In this document: positions 49,351 through 57,500 of the stretch, one piece after another
How positions within the stretch are numbered: the stretch's first letter is position 1
Layout of the letters: each line of letters opens with the position of its first letter
Source of the DNA: Prorocentrum cordatum
Taxonomy: Eukaryota; Sar; Dinophyceae; Prorocentrales; Prorocentraceae
Length of the DNA: 57,500 nt
Direction: 5' to 3'
Assembly: GCA_963575745.1 (NCBI GenBank)
Contig: CAUYUJ010016157.1
Span: 5,001 to 62,500 of the forward strand
Notes under the pieces: generated by a model
What the model saw: the letters and a program-made list of their open reading frames with translations, nothing else
The model's database searches: none
What the model was told of the DNA's origin: nothing
Translations under genes and position numbers: made by a program

Positions 49351-50289
49351 GGCCCCGCCTTCTTTTGCCCCCCCTCTGCTGATCAAAGCTGCGCGTGGCC
49401 CGCTTAAAGCTTCTGTCGGAAGACGCTCGCGCTCGACCCGCGGATCCAAAAACTGTTCCCCCGGATGTGGCCCCGCAGGGGCTCTGGCCGGCCGTGGGGA
49501 GATACGGGCCCCTCGTCGCCACGGCCGGCCGAGCTTGTGAGCTTCCGCCCCCAGGGAGGGGCTTGGGGACCGAGTTGTTGAGCGGATGTGTTTTCGCTCC
49601 CCACCGTTGCACTCCGGCCCAGCGGTGCTCCTCATCCTCTCGGGCGTCCCCCGGGATGTGTGGCGCGTCCTCTCCCGCAGTTTATGGGGCTGGTGTACAT
49701 GATGCGCCGCTGACGGCACCACCACCAGTTTTTTGCCTCCGTATACTTCGCCTCCGGGTTCCTGTACAAGGCGTTCCTTTGCATGCACTTCCCTTTCGGC
49801 ACCGCCTGATTCCGGGGCTTTGCCCCCTCCTGGCCTTGATGTGAGGCCCCTCCTGCCTTCCCCCGTCTGTCAATTAATGCTGTGCGCGGCCCGCTCCGCT
49901 TGGACTGGAAGAGGTGCGCTCTCGACCCGCGGATCAAAAAGTGTTTTCGCTCCCCACTCTTGACCGATCTTTTCGGAGCCCGTTCAGAAGCCCCTCGGCC
50001 GCTTCCCAGGGCGGGCAGCTTGCTCTGCGAGACCGCGCGAACAAAGCAACGGCAGACGGTTTGCTGTTTGTCTCAGATGTCCTGTCCCCCTGGGAGCCCT
50101 TGGCGGGCCCCCCTGGACCTTCAGAAGACGACTTGGCACGAAGATCTGGCTTTGGGAAGGGGTCGAAACCTCCAGGGGCCGTTGAAGAGAGATAACGACG
50201 CCAGGGACTGAGAAGAGAAAGGCGGCGCGAGTCCCCCAGGTTCTCCCACATCCATGTTTCGCCCAGGCCCCATGGAGCAAACAAGAAAC
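49351..50289. other. Gene-free stretch
   Basis: Contains a direct repeat of about 50 bp (CTCGACCCGCGGATCAAAAA..TGTT at 49433-49460 and 49920-49945) and GGGGCTCTGGCCGGC at 49228-49242 and 49474-49488. No conserved open frame. Confidence 0.55.
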
Positions 50290-50410
50290 AGTAGGATATC
50301 GGGCGGGCCAGGACCAAGATGAATCGTTCCACAGCGTTCCAGAACGTTCTTGGAGCGCTTTGGAACGCCAGAACCGCTGGATCTCAAAGATCCCGATGTA
50401 GATTTCCCAG
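50290..50410 (-). repeat. Palindrome repeat R, second locus
   Basis: CAGCGTTCCAGAACGTTCTTGG and GAGCGCTTTGGAACGCC resemble the palindromes at 31318-31365. Surrounding GGATATCGGGCGGGCCAGGA roughly matches the complement of the sequence beside the other copy. Confidence 0.6.
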
Positions 50411-51892
50411 TCAGATTTTACGCTGGTCTTGGCTCTGTCGTTACCAGGGAGCGAGTAACAAACAAGTTGGGTGAACCGTTTCCCCCGCCAGATCCTAGCT
50501 GGCACCAGGGGGCGCAAGAAGGAGATAGGGAGAGGCGGAATAAGGAGGGAGGAGGGAGAAGAGGAGAAAGGAAAAAGGTAGGGGCAGAGGAAGGAGGGAA
50601 AAGGAAAGAGGGAAGAGGGGGAAGAGAAGGAAAAGGAGGAGGGAAGAGGGAGGAAAAGAGGGGGGGTGGAGGAGGAAAGCACAGGAGAGAGGCGAGAGCA
50701 GGGGGGACGAGAAGGAGGAAGAAGGGAGGAGGGAAGAGAAGGAGGGAAGTTGGGGAGCAGTCCCTGGCCCCCGACGTCACAATATTTATGTAACGTCGAC
50801 CCCCAGAGGTCTCGACACATTCCCCTGGACCGTTTTCTGTTTCATCCCGACTCTTTTCTGACCGTCCCGAGGCCCAGTAAGGGCCCCCAGAGAGGCTGGA
50901 AATAGGGATACATTCTACGTCATTCTTTTTCATGACTCGATGGGGGCCTGGGGGTGGAGATCGGGGGAAGGAGAAGCGACACCACCACCAACAGGGGGGG
51001 CGCTTCCAGCGAGGAGGTCCACGAGGCCTCCTCGAGCTCGGGATAGGGGATGCCTCGAGCGAGAGGGGGGGACCACACCACGAGGGGGCCTCCCCCTGGC
51101 TCCTCCCGCTGATGTGCCCAGGTGGCCACGGAGCATGGCACAATCTCGAAGGAGACTGGAAAGCACTTGAATCTGACCTCGCGCGGAGGATCGACGTGTG
51201 AGGGCTGCGGCCCACGCGCCGCCCTGCCCCGTGCGGGTCGGCCTCTCTGGCCGGACACGGCGCGCCTGCTTGCCTGCCCGCCTGCTCGGGAGAGCGGAGG
51301 TCGACTAGACGTAAGAGTAGTCTTTCGCCGGAGTGACATTTGGTGCGGGCCCACTGGGGCCCCCCTATCGCCGGACGCGGTGGGATGGTAGCGCTTTGCG
51401 CGCCTGCTCTTGCCCCCCCCCCGGGGCCCCCCGACAAAAATCCGCGCACCAGAGGTCACTCTTGCCCAGGGTCACTCTTGCGCGTGGCCGGGGAGGAGAG
51501 AGGGCTCGCTTCACATCTGGCGCCGGGGGCGCCTCGGCCCGGGAGTGCATGGAGAGGGGCCGGCGGCGGAGAGGCTGGTCGTTGCGGACGTCGCGGAAAG
51601 TTCTTATTCTGTTCGTCTCCACGAGCTCTCCGAGAGAGCCATGTGAGGGGTCGTAAGGGGTCTCTCTCCTGACACACCTTCTGTTTTTCCTCTCCCAATC
51701 GCCCTCTCCCATCAAAGTATCTTCCACGTACCCCCTGCGCCCATCTTCTTCCCCCTGTCCCCTCTTCCCCCCTTCCCAGCCTCCCCTCTCCTCACCGCTT
51801 CCCGGGATACGCTTCAAGGTTTGGTAGCAGACCAGAACAGGGATGAAGTGGAAGGCTGGGGGTGATATAGTGTACGTATGAGGAGGACAAAG
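50411..51892. other. Gene-free stretch
   Basis: Includes a G/A-rich degenerate tract (50520-50760) and a T/C-rich tract (51660-51800). The 50930-51110 block resembles 56390-56510 (GAAGCGACACCACCACCA, CAGCGAGGAGGTCCAC), another dispersed repeat. No gene is seen. Confidence 0.6.
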
Positions 51893-52082
51893 AGGAGGAG
51901 GAGGAGGAGGAGGAGGAGGAGGAGGAGGAGGAGGAGGAGGAGAAGGAGGAAGATGAGGGTGGAGGAGGAGGGGTAGAAGGAGAAGGAGAAGGACGAGGTG
52001 GAGCAGGAGGAGAGCGGCAGAAGCAGGGGTGGGAGGAGGAGGAGGAGGAAGAGGAGGAGGAGGAGGAGAAGGACGAGGAGGA
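51893..52082 (+). repeat. (GGA)n array bounding composite copy 2
   Basis: GGA with GAAGATGAGGGT and GAACC interruptions. Confidence 0.95.
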
Positions 52083-52084
52083 GA

Positions 52085-52757
52085 ACCAGTGCCAACCCCA
52101 GACTCAGCAACGATATTGCAATACACCCTCCCTCCAAGTTCCCTCTTCATGGGTTCCTACAACGGTTCACTTCCACTAAGGGAAGCACCTCGTTAGAAGG
52201 CAACCGTCTGGCCTTGCCAGAACACAGATCCTTGGACGTCAATACCGCGAATCAGCGTAACTGTTAAGCCCTGACAGTCGCACATCGTCCCAAAACGCCA
52301 TTGCTGGGACGTCAGCCTAAGAATGTATGAAAACAGGTGTAAACTTTTCAGGCGAATGCGCGCGGCGCTAAGGCAGAAGCCACAGTTTGAAAAGGTACCG
52401 CCCTCCAGCCCTAAAGCTCTTGTAATGTTTTGTTTCGAGTGTGCGGGGCGCTAAGGCGAGAGCTACAATTTGCGAACGACCCGCCCTCCATCCGTGAAGA
52501 TCTTACTTGTGTTCAAGACGAATGCGCGAGGCGCGACGGCGACAGCCACATTCTGAGAACGACCCGGCCTCCATCCGTGAAACTCTTGCAAATCTTAATG
52601 ACGAATGTTGAAAAAGATCCGCAGTCCATCCGAGAAGCTTCTTCAGTTTCCTTCGCTTAGGGATCATAACTTGTGAGGGCGTCCCAAGCGAAACGCCCGG
52701 CCCACCTTACCGACACGTGTCTGGGTGTGGCAGGGAGGAGGTATGCACAAGGATAAA
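52085..52757 (+). mobile_element. GGA-bounded element with ~80-bp internal tandem repeat, copy 2
   Basis: Units start near 52352, 52439, 52522 and (partial) 52605. Each contains GCGGGGCGCTAAGGCGAGAG or a close variant and CCGCCCTCCATCCGTGAAG. The tail GCGAAACGCCCGGCCCA..GTATGCACAAGGATAAATAATGG joins (GGA)n exactly as in copy 1 (26745-27366). Confidence 0.85.
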
Positions 52758-52965
52758 TAATGGAGGAGGAGGGGGAAGAGGAGGAGGGGAAAGAGGAGGA
52801 GGAGGGGGAGGGGGAGGGGGAGGGGGAGGAGGAGGAGGAGGAGGTTCAGATGGAGGAGGAGGAGGTGGAGGAGGGGGGGGAGGAGCAGGAGGAGGAGGAG
52901 CAGGAGGAGGAGGAGGAGGAGGGGAGGAGGAGGAAGAGGAGGAGGGGGAGGAGGAGTGGGAGGGA
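52758..52965 (+). repeat. (GGA)n array bounding composite copy 2
   Basis: Starts at ATGGAGGAGG like the array after copy 1. Confidence 0.96.
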
Positions 52966-53514
52966 TAGGGGAGAGGGGAGGAGCAGGGCGTCGAAAAGCT
53001 TGGAGGCATGCGCAGGCCCCCCCCTTGACTCCGCCGGCCTCCTCGCGAGGTCTCCAAGAGCACCGAGCGCGTCGTGGGCAGGATGCTCCGATCCTTGGTG
53101 GGTCTCGAGAGGGCCCTGATGGACGGGGAGGGACCTTGGTCGCTTCCCGCTCGCGCGCCTCCCGTCCTCCGTCCGCTCCGCTCCTCAGCTCCTGCGCCCC
53201 TCCACCCTCCTCCTTCCGCGGCCCTCCACCGTCGCGGCGGACCTCTTATTCTCCTCCGCGCCTCCTCGTCCTCCTCGTCCTCGCCTTTGCCGCTGCCTGC
53301 TCATCCTCCTCCTCCGCCGCCACGTTCTCGTCCCCGCCGTTTCCTCCTCGCCCCTCGCCTGTGCCTCTGTCCCCCGCAGATTTTCATGTGCACCTCCTCG
53401 AGAGGAGGGTGAGCTCGACCACCTGCTCCCCGCCTAATTATGCGGCCGCAGTCGTACCCTTCACAGTCGTGGGCGTCTTCGTCCTCGTGTTCGTTCCCAG
53501 ACATCAGGCCGCTT
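52966..53514. other. Gene-free stretch
   Basis: GC-rich mixed sequence with a TCC-like tract near 53250-53330. No gene is seen. Confidence 0.45.
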
Positions 53515-53645
53515 CAATTTCGTTCGGTGCGTGGGCCCTGGAGGTCCCGGCCACTTCCCCGGGGCCGGTTCTTCGTTCCGAGTCGTTTTTGTTGACGCTC
53601 CCGAGGCCCGGCGAGGGTCCCCCGGAGGCCGACAACGGCCAGAAT
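53515..53645 (-). repeat. Dispersed repeat F, copy 2 (reversed)
   Basis: Complement of 54250-54365: GTGCGTGGGCCCTGGAGGTC, CCACTTCCCCGGGGCCGGTT and CGAGTCG.TTTTTG. It lies about 600 bp away in opposite orientation. Confidence 0.85.
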
Positions 53646-53725
53646 CTTGCAGCTCGATTCTTGTTGGGGGGAGCGTCGGATCTCTGGGCCGTCTCTCCTC
53701 ATCCTGCGACCATGGACCCACCGAT

Positions 53726-53763
53726 AGGAGGAGGAGGAGGAGGAGGAGGAGGAGGAGGTGGTG
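53726..53763 (+). repeat. (GGA)n array
   Basis: About eleven GGA units. Confidence 0.95.
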
Positions 53764-53877
53764 GAACAAAAAAAGCGGCGGACGAGGAGAGGGCGCAGGC
53801 GCCAGGCTATAGTCGGGTGTGGGATGATACATCACTTGCGGCCCGCAGTAATATACACCACCATTTCCATCTCCTTT

Positions 53878-54080
53878 CCTCCTTATCCTCCTCCTTATCC
53901 TCTTCCTCCTCCTCCTCCTCCTCCTCCTCCTGCTCCTCGTTCTCCTTCCCTCCTTCTGCCGCTCTCCTGCTGCTCCACTTAATATTTCTCCTTCTTCTTC
54001 TTCTACCCCTCCTCCTTCTCCTGCTCCTCCTCCTTCTCTCCTCCTCCTCCTCCTCCTCCTCCTCCTCCTCCTCCTGCTCC
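53878..54080 (+). repeat. (TCC)n array
   Basis: TCC with CTG, TTC and TATCC interruptions, inside the inverted pair of F copies. Confidence 0.94.
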
Positions 54081-54249
54081 TCTCCTCTTTCCTGGGAGAG
54101 AGGAAGTGAGGGAGGTGGTGGTGGTGTAACCTTTTTGGGCCCCGCAATATTGAGCACCCAGTTTGCACGGTTGCGGCGAGGTGGATGCAGGAGGGGGGGA
54201 GGAGGAGTGCCCAGAGATCCAAGACTCCAGAAGGCCTGGAGCGGCGGCA

Positions 54250-54365
54250 TGTTCGGCGTCTCTGGGGGCCCTCGCCAGGCTTCGGCTGCGTCAAAAAGCG
54301 ACTCGGGACGACCAACCGGCCCCGGGGAAGTGGCCCGGACCTCCAGGGCCCACGCACTGATATAT
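54250..54365 (+). repeat. Dispersed repeat F, copy 3
   Basis: GGGGGCCCTCGCCAGGCTTC, GACTCGGGACGACCAACCGG and GGCCCGGACCTCCAGGGCCC. Inverted partner at 53515-53645, same-strand partner at 44299-44395. Confidence 0.85.
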
Positions 54366-54407
54366 TTTTGGAGCGGTTGGATTGTCTGGCTGGCGGATAC
54401 CGTGCGG

Positions 54408-54466
54408 CGAGGTCTTTTTTTGAGGAGCCCGGGAGGTCACCGCGCGGTCCGTCGCCGCACCGTTGG
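54408..54466 (+). repeat. Element U internal block, second locus
   Basis: GGTCACCGCGCGGTCCGTCG followed by CCGCACCGTT matches 24727-24760. Confidence 0.6.
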
Positions 54467-54734
54467 GTCTAGGCCTCCCACATGGGGTCGGAGCAGATGG
54501 GGTCACCTCGCTGGACGTGGGGGGTCGAGTGGGGGGTGGCTTGTGGGGAGGGGGGTCGAGAGACCGTGAGGTGGGTAGCCCGGGCTTTTGAGGTCGGCTA
54601 GCTAGACAAAGACTATGGCCGATAGCAAGAACAAACATGAGGTCTGGCCCAGTCTTTCAGCCCTCTCACTTCCGCCCCCCTCTCCGATGGGCTCCGCCAC
54701 CCCCGCCTGCCCTAACAATTTTTATTCACGCCGA

Positions 54735-54825
54735 CGTCGCCGATGCATTGCTGACGTCGCCAGTGCATCGCCGATGCATCGCCGATGCATCTGCGATGTA
54801 TCGCCGATGTATCGGCGATGTGGCC
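54735..54825. repeat. GCATCGCCGAT self-complementary minisatellite
   Basis: About seven units of GCATCGCCGATGCATC and variants (GATGTATCGGCGATGT). Each unit is close to palindromic, so several cruciforms are possible. Confidence 0.8.
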
Positions 54826-55254
54826 AGACCCCCCGACCTCATCTACTCGGGCCCCATCAAGGAGGCCTCTGGTGGGGGCCCCCAGACCCCTCCTCCGCCT
54901 CCAGCTTCCGCATCGCTGTCCGAGGTGGGGCGCGGAGAGACGCGGAGGCTGTGGCGCGCGGCGTTCCGCGCGGAGCGTGCGAGCGGGGAGGGGGGGCGGT
55001 GCGAGGAGGGCGAGAAGCGGGCGGCGGCGCGGATGCGGGGGAGGGCGAAGAGTGATCGAGAAGCGGGCAACGGCGAGAATGCAGCCACACTCGGCATTTG
55101 GTGCGAGGGAGCCAGTGCGGCGTCCGGCTCAGGGGGCGCAGGGGCAGAGCTGAGGCGAGGTGAGGAGAGGAGGATGGCAGTGAGGAAGAAGGATCCTCGA
55201 GCCCTCGAGCGGCGCGCAGTACTTGCACTTTCCAGTCCGCACGTTCGCCCAGTT
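54826..55254. other. Gene-free stretch
   Basis: GC-rich sequence. A GGCGAGAAGCGGGC direct repeat lies near 55010 and 55045. No gene is recognised. Confidence 0.5.
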
Positions 55255-55375
55255 GGATGTGGTTCGACGTTCGCGCGGCGACGTTCCGACACAAGTCCGA
55301 CGTACGTGCGATCAATCCGGCGTGAGCCCAGCGTACATCCGACGTGGATCCGACGTGCACTGGGTCTCAAGTTGC
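55255..55375 (+). repeat. CCGACGT-type degenerate repeat
   Basis: Short units TTCCGACACAAGTCCGACGT, ATCCGACGTGGATCCGACGT and GTACGTGCGATC, partly self-complementary. Confidence 0.6.
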
Positions 55376-55413
55376 CAGCGGAGGCCTCCCAGAGTTTCCC
55401 CATGCGGATGGGG

Positions 55414-55662
55414 CTCAGTGGGCCCCGGAAACGGCAGGGCCGTTTTTCCACCGTTTCCAGAGAAGTGCCTCTCGAACACGGAAACAGCAACAACAACGGT
55501 GACCAGAAATGGCAACAAAACGGCTCCAGGATTGGAACCAGAGCCAGAACCGGCAACAAAAACGGCAACGGGACCGGCAAACAAATGGCGTCGGAACCGG
55601 CAACAAAATTGCACATCAGAACCGGTGAAACAAGGGCCTTGTCGTTTCCAGGGCCCACTAAG
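55414..55662 (+). mobile_element. 249-bp inverted-repeat element with 8-bp target duplication
   Basis: Left end CTCAGTGGGCCCCGGAAACG and right end CGTTTCCAGGGCCCACTAAG are inverted repeats; about 24 of the outer 28 bases pair. GGATGGGG occurs immediately before (55406-55413) and after (55663-55670), a perfect 8-bp target duplication. That length fits hAT-type transposition. The interior is an (AACCGGCAACAAAAACGGC)n-like minisatellite without coding capacity. Confidence 0.92.
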
Positions 55663-55679
55663 GGATGGGGAGAAGACTG

Positions 55680-55868
55680 AGGAGGAGGAGGAGGAAGAGG
55701 AGGAGGAGGAGGGGGAGGAGGAGGAGCAAGGAGGAGGAGCAGGCAGGAGGAGGAGGAGGAGGAGGAGGAGGAGGAGGAGGAGGAGGAGGGGGAGGAGGAG
55801 GAGGAGGAAGAGGAGGAGGAGGGAGGAGGAGGAGGAGGAGGAGGAGGAGGAGGAGGAGGAGAGGAGGA
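55680..55868 (+). repeat. (GGA)n array
   Basis: GGA with GAGCAGGCA and GGGGGA interruptions. Confidence 0.97.
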
Positions 55869-55869
55869 G

Positions 55870-56032
55870 GGGTCGGGGCGAGCGGCTCGGACCACGGGCG
55901 CGAAGGGGAGGACGAGATCCCGGCGGACCTGCGGTGGTCGGAGCCGTGACCCGAGGGCGCAGCTCTTCCCGGCGGCCCTGCTCCGCAAGTTTTTAGTTTC
56001 AAGCCGAACGAAAGGGGGGGCAGGGGAAGGGT
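55870..56032. other. Unique spacer
   Basis: GC-rich sequence between the GGA array and the foldback element. No gene is seen. Confidence 0.4.
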
Positions 56033-56219
56033 GACGAACGAGCAACACACAGCCATACCCATAGGGGGGTCGTTGGGAGGAGGACTGGCTATGGGTATGG
56101 GTGCGGGTTGTCGGACCCTGGGGAGCGCTCCCGTTCGAGCGGGGACCCCCATCCGACAACACGCACCCATAGCCCTCTCCGACCTCTCTATGGGTATGGG
56201 TGTGTGTTGTTGGTTCGTC
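56033..56219. mobile_element. 187-bp nested foldback element
   Basis: The outer arms GACGAACGAGCAACACACAG and the complement of GTGTGTGTTGTTGGTTCGTC enclose two inner arms carrying the same motif. The motif CAACAC..CCATACCCATAG thus occurs four times in alternating orientation, so the whole element and each half can fold back. Confidence 0.85.
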
Positions 56220-56560
56220 AAAGGGGGGGTACGAAATCTGCTGCATGCAGCCAGTTTCGGCCCCGCCGCCGGGCCCATTCCTCGATACATGGGCGGGAGG
56301 CGCCAGGAAAATCAGTTGCGTGAGCGGATTCTCAGACCCCCCCCTATTGCTATCACCCCCTTTTCGCCCGGCCCGATTAGTTCCCTTCCCCGTCGGAGGG
56401 AGGAGAAGCGACGCCAGCACCACCAGGGGGTCCAGCTCCAGCGAGGAGGTCCACACATGTCTCCCCGGCTCTGGAGGCCATGGATGAGTCTCAAGCGAGA
56501 TGGGGCGACCACGCCACCAAGAAGACGTCCCTTGCCTCCTCGCCTCTCCTCGCCCTGGTG
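56220..56560. other. Gene-free stretch with dispersed repeat
   Basis: 56390-56510 resembles 50930-51110 in parts (GAGAAGCGACGCCAGCACCA, CAGCGAGGAGGTCCAC). No gene is seen. Confidence 0.5.
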
Positions 56561-56700
56561 TTAAGTCGGGCGTGTCCCTCTACAGGGGGATATTCAATAG
56601 TGGAAAAAATTGTATGGGGACGATTTGTTGAGCATGTGTTGAACATTGTGGCGTATTTTTTTCATCCAAAATTCCCTGTAGGAGGACAGGCCCGACTTAA
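56561..56700 (+). mobile_element. TTAA MITE (family A), best copy
   Basis: Perfect TTAA on both sides (56561-56564, 56697-56700). Ends GTCGGGCGTGTCCCTCTACA and TGTAGGAGGACAGGCCCGAC pair at 17 of 20 positions. The element between the duplications is 132 bp. The TTAA target is the hallmark of piggyBac-type transposition. It is non-coding. Confidence 0.93.
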
Positions 56701-57082
56701 GTCTGGTGGTGTTGGTGTCGCCCTTCCCTGCTCCTATCCCAGAGGGTCAGTTGTTTGTGTTGGGTGCCCCTTTGATTCTTTCTGAGAGACTGCCATTCTC
56801 AACTCGTCTGGGCGTGCCCCGAAAAGACCATGCCCAAAACGATCATCGGCTGCTCTCAACCCTTCCAAGCGTGCTCAACAACACTAGCACATAGGATGCC
56901 AACGTGCACCCCTTACGCTCGCCCAGCGACCCCACACGCCCGCCTCACGCACGCAGGCCTACGTTGGCCTCCCAGAGTCTTAAATTGAATGCAAGGACTG
57001 GCCACACCGCTGTTCAGCTTGGTTTGGGCCCTTGCTCTGTTGTTCGTTATGTTGCTCGTTTCGTTTCCTTTATTGCTGTTGC
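56701..57082. other. Gene-free stretch
   Basis: Mixed sequence between two MITEs. No gene is seen. Confidence 0.5.
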
Positions 57083-57242
57083 TTTAGATCGGGAATGTCT
57101 TCCTACTGGCGGATTTGGGAGGACAAATGAAACAGATTCGACACATGCTCAAACATAATCAGAAATAGAAGAAAAATGGTACCCAGGCTATTTCTATATT
57201 TTTTTTGCATGTTCCTCCTGTAGAGAGACACGCCCGGCTTAA
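57083..57242 (-). mobile_element. TTAA MITE (family A), reversed copy
   Basis: The right end CCTCCTGTAGAGAGACACGC and CCGGCTTAA is the well-kept terminus, with TTAA at 57239-57242. The left end GATCGGGAATGTCTTCCTAC is diverged, with flank TTTA (57083-57086). The orientation is inferred from which end is better conserved. Confidence 0.82.
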
Positions 57243-57438
57243 CTGTTGCTTAGAACTCCCCGTTTCGTCGTTCCTTTTCGTTTGGCACCGGCGTTTCGTC
57301 TTCCTTAAACGCCCCGTTTCGTCGTTTCTTTCCGTTTTCAACGTTCGCTTCATCAAACGTTGGGCCCCGTTTCGTTGTTCGTTGTCGACGCCATTTCGTT
57401 TCAAACATCTCTGTGGTGGGTCCTTGAGGAAAGGACTT
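57243..57438 (+). repeat. CGTTTCGTCGTTCCTT-type degenerate repeat
   Basis: CCCCGTTTCGTCGTT, GGCGTTTCGTC, CCCCGTTTCGTTGTT and CCATTTCGTTTC recur at irregular spacing in a T-rich tract. No coding function is seen. Confidence 0.65.
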
Positions 57439-57500
57439 GGCATCGCTCGGACGTGTGCATTTTTCCTTCGGCGAGGGCCATCGAGGAGCATCCTTGATCA
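57439..57500 (+). mobile_element. MITE family K, copy 3 (cut by window end)
   Basis: GGCATCGCTCGGACGTGTGC at the left end, then TTCGGCGAGGGCCATCGAGGAG as in 47241-47363. The right half lies beyond the window. Confidence 0.82.

Noticed and set aside
47633-49540. 635-codon open frame
   Set aside because: Translation of GGA, GGGA and TCC arrays; the non-repetitive parts match dispersed repeats P and C.
54843-56456. 537-codon reverse frame
   Set aside because: Ser/Pro-rich from the GGA array and inverted-repeat elements; it crosses two transposon boundaries.

Overview
The window looks like nuclear DNA of a dinoflagellate, with high GC, few genes and many repeats. The strongest evidence is two diverged copies of the 22-nt dinoflagellate spliced leader (consensus DCCGTAGCCATTTTGGCTCAAG), each just upstream of a plausible gene start: 3129-3150 (17/22 matches) and 9388-9409 (19/22). 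Also consistent are a GC-AG intron, large lineage-type proteins without bacterial features, and a LINE with a C-terminal zinc-finger region. The species cannot be fixed from sequence alone; a high-GC free-living dinoflagellate is my inference.

Only a small part codes for protein. Gene 1 (3172-7352) and gene 2 (9472-12758) are both on the + strand. Each has a leader relic, one phase-0 intron carrying a (GGA)n array, and one apparent single-base frameshift. A LINE-type retrotransposon (about 37414-41200, +) encodes an endonuclease-exonuclease-phosphatase (EEP) domain, a reverse transcriptase with a YADD box and a zinc-finger tail, broken by at least three frameshifts. An intact 232-codon ORF (41202-41900) starts right behind, or inside, the LINE tail. 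One further weak ORF lies at 45047-45448. Most other long open frames are translations of (GGA)n/(TCC)n arrays and are not genes.

The rest is a dense mosaic of short mobile elements and arrays. Six families of small inverted-repeat elements can be read with termini: TTAA-flanked piggyBac-like MITEs (six copies or fragments), TA-flanked Tc1/mariner-like MITEs, a 171-bp TCGGGG family, a 167-bp element nested inside another repeat with a GGGAC duplication, a 249-bp element with a perfect 8-bp GGATGGGG duplication, and CATCGCTCGGACGT-ended elements. Foldback elements with stems up to about 75 bp, minisatellites and more than 25 GGA/TCC arrays fill the remainder.

Layout: 1-3.1 kb repeats; 3.1-7.4 gene 1; 9.4-12.8 gene 2; 12.8-37.3 repeats and MITEs; 37.4-41.9 LINE plus intact ORF; 42-57.5 arrays, foldbacks and MITEs, including a second copy of a GGA-bounded element carrying an internal tandem repeat of about 80 bp (26745-27366 and 52085-52757). 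No pathway links the genes. The shared theme is retroposition and small DNA transposons, with the two leader-tagged genes probably recycled cDNAs.
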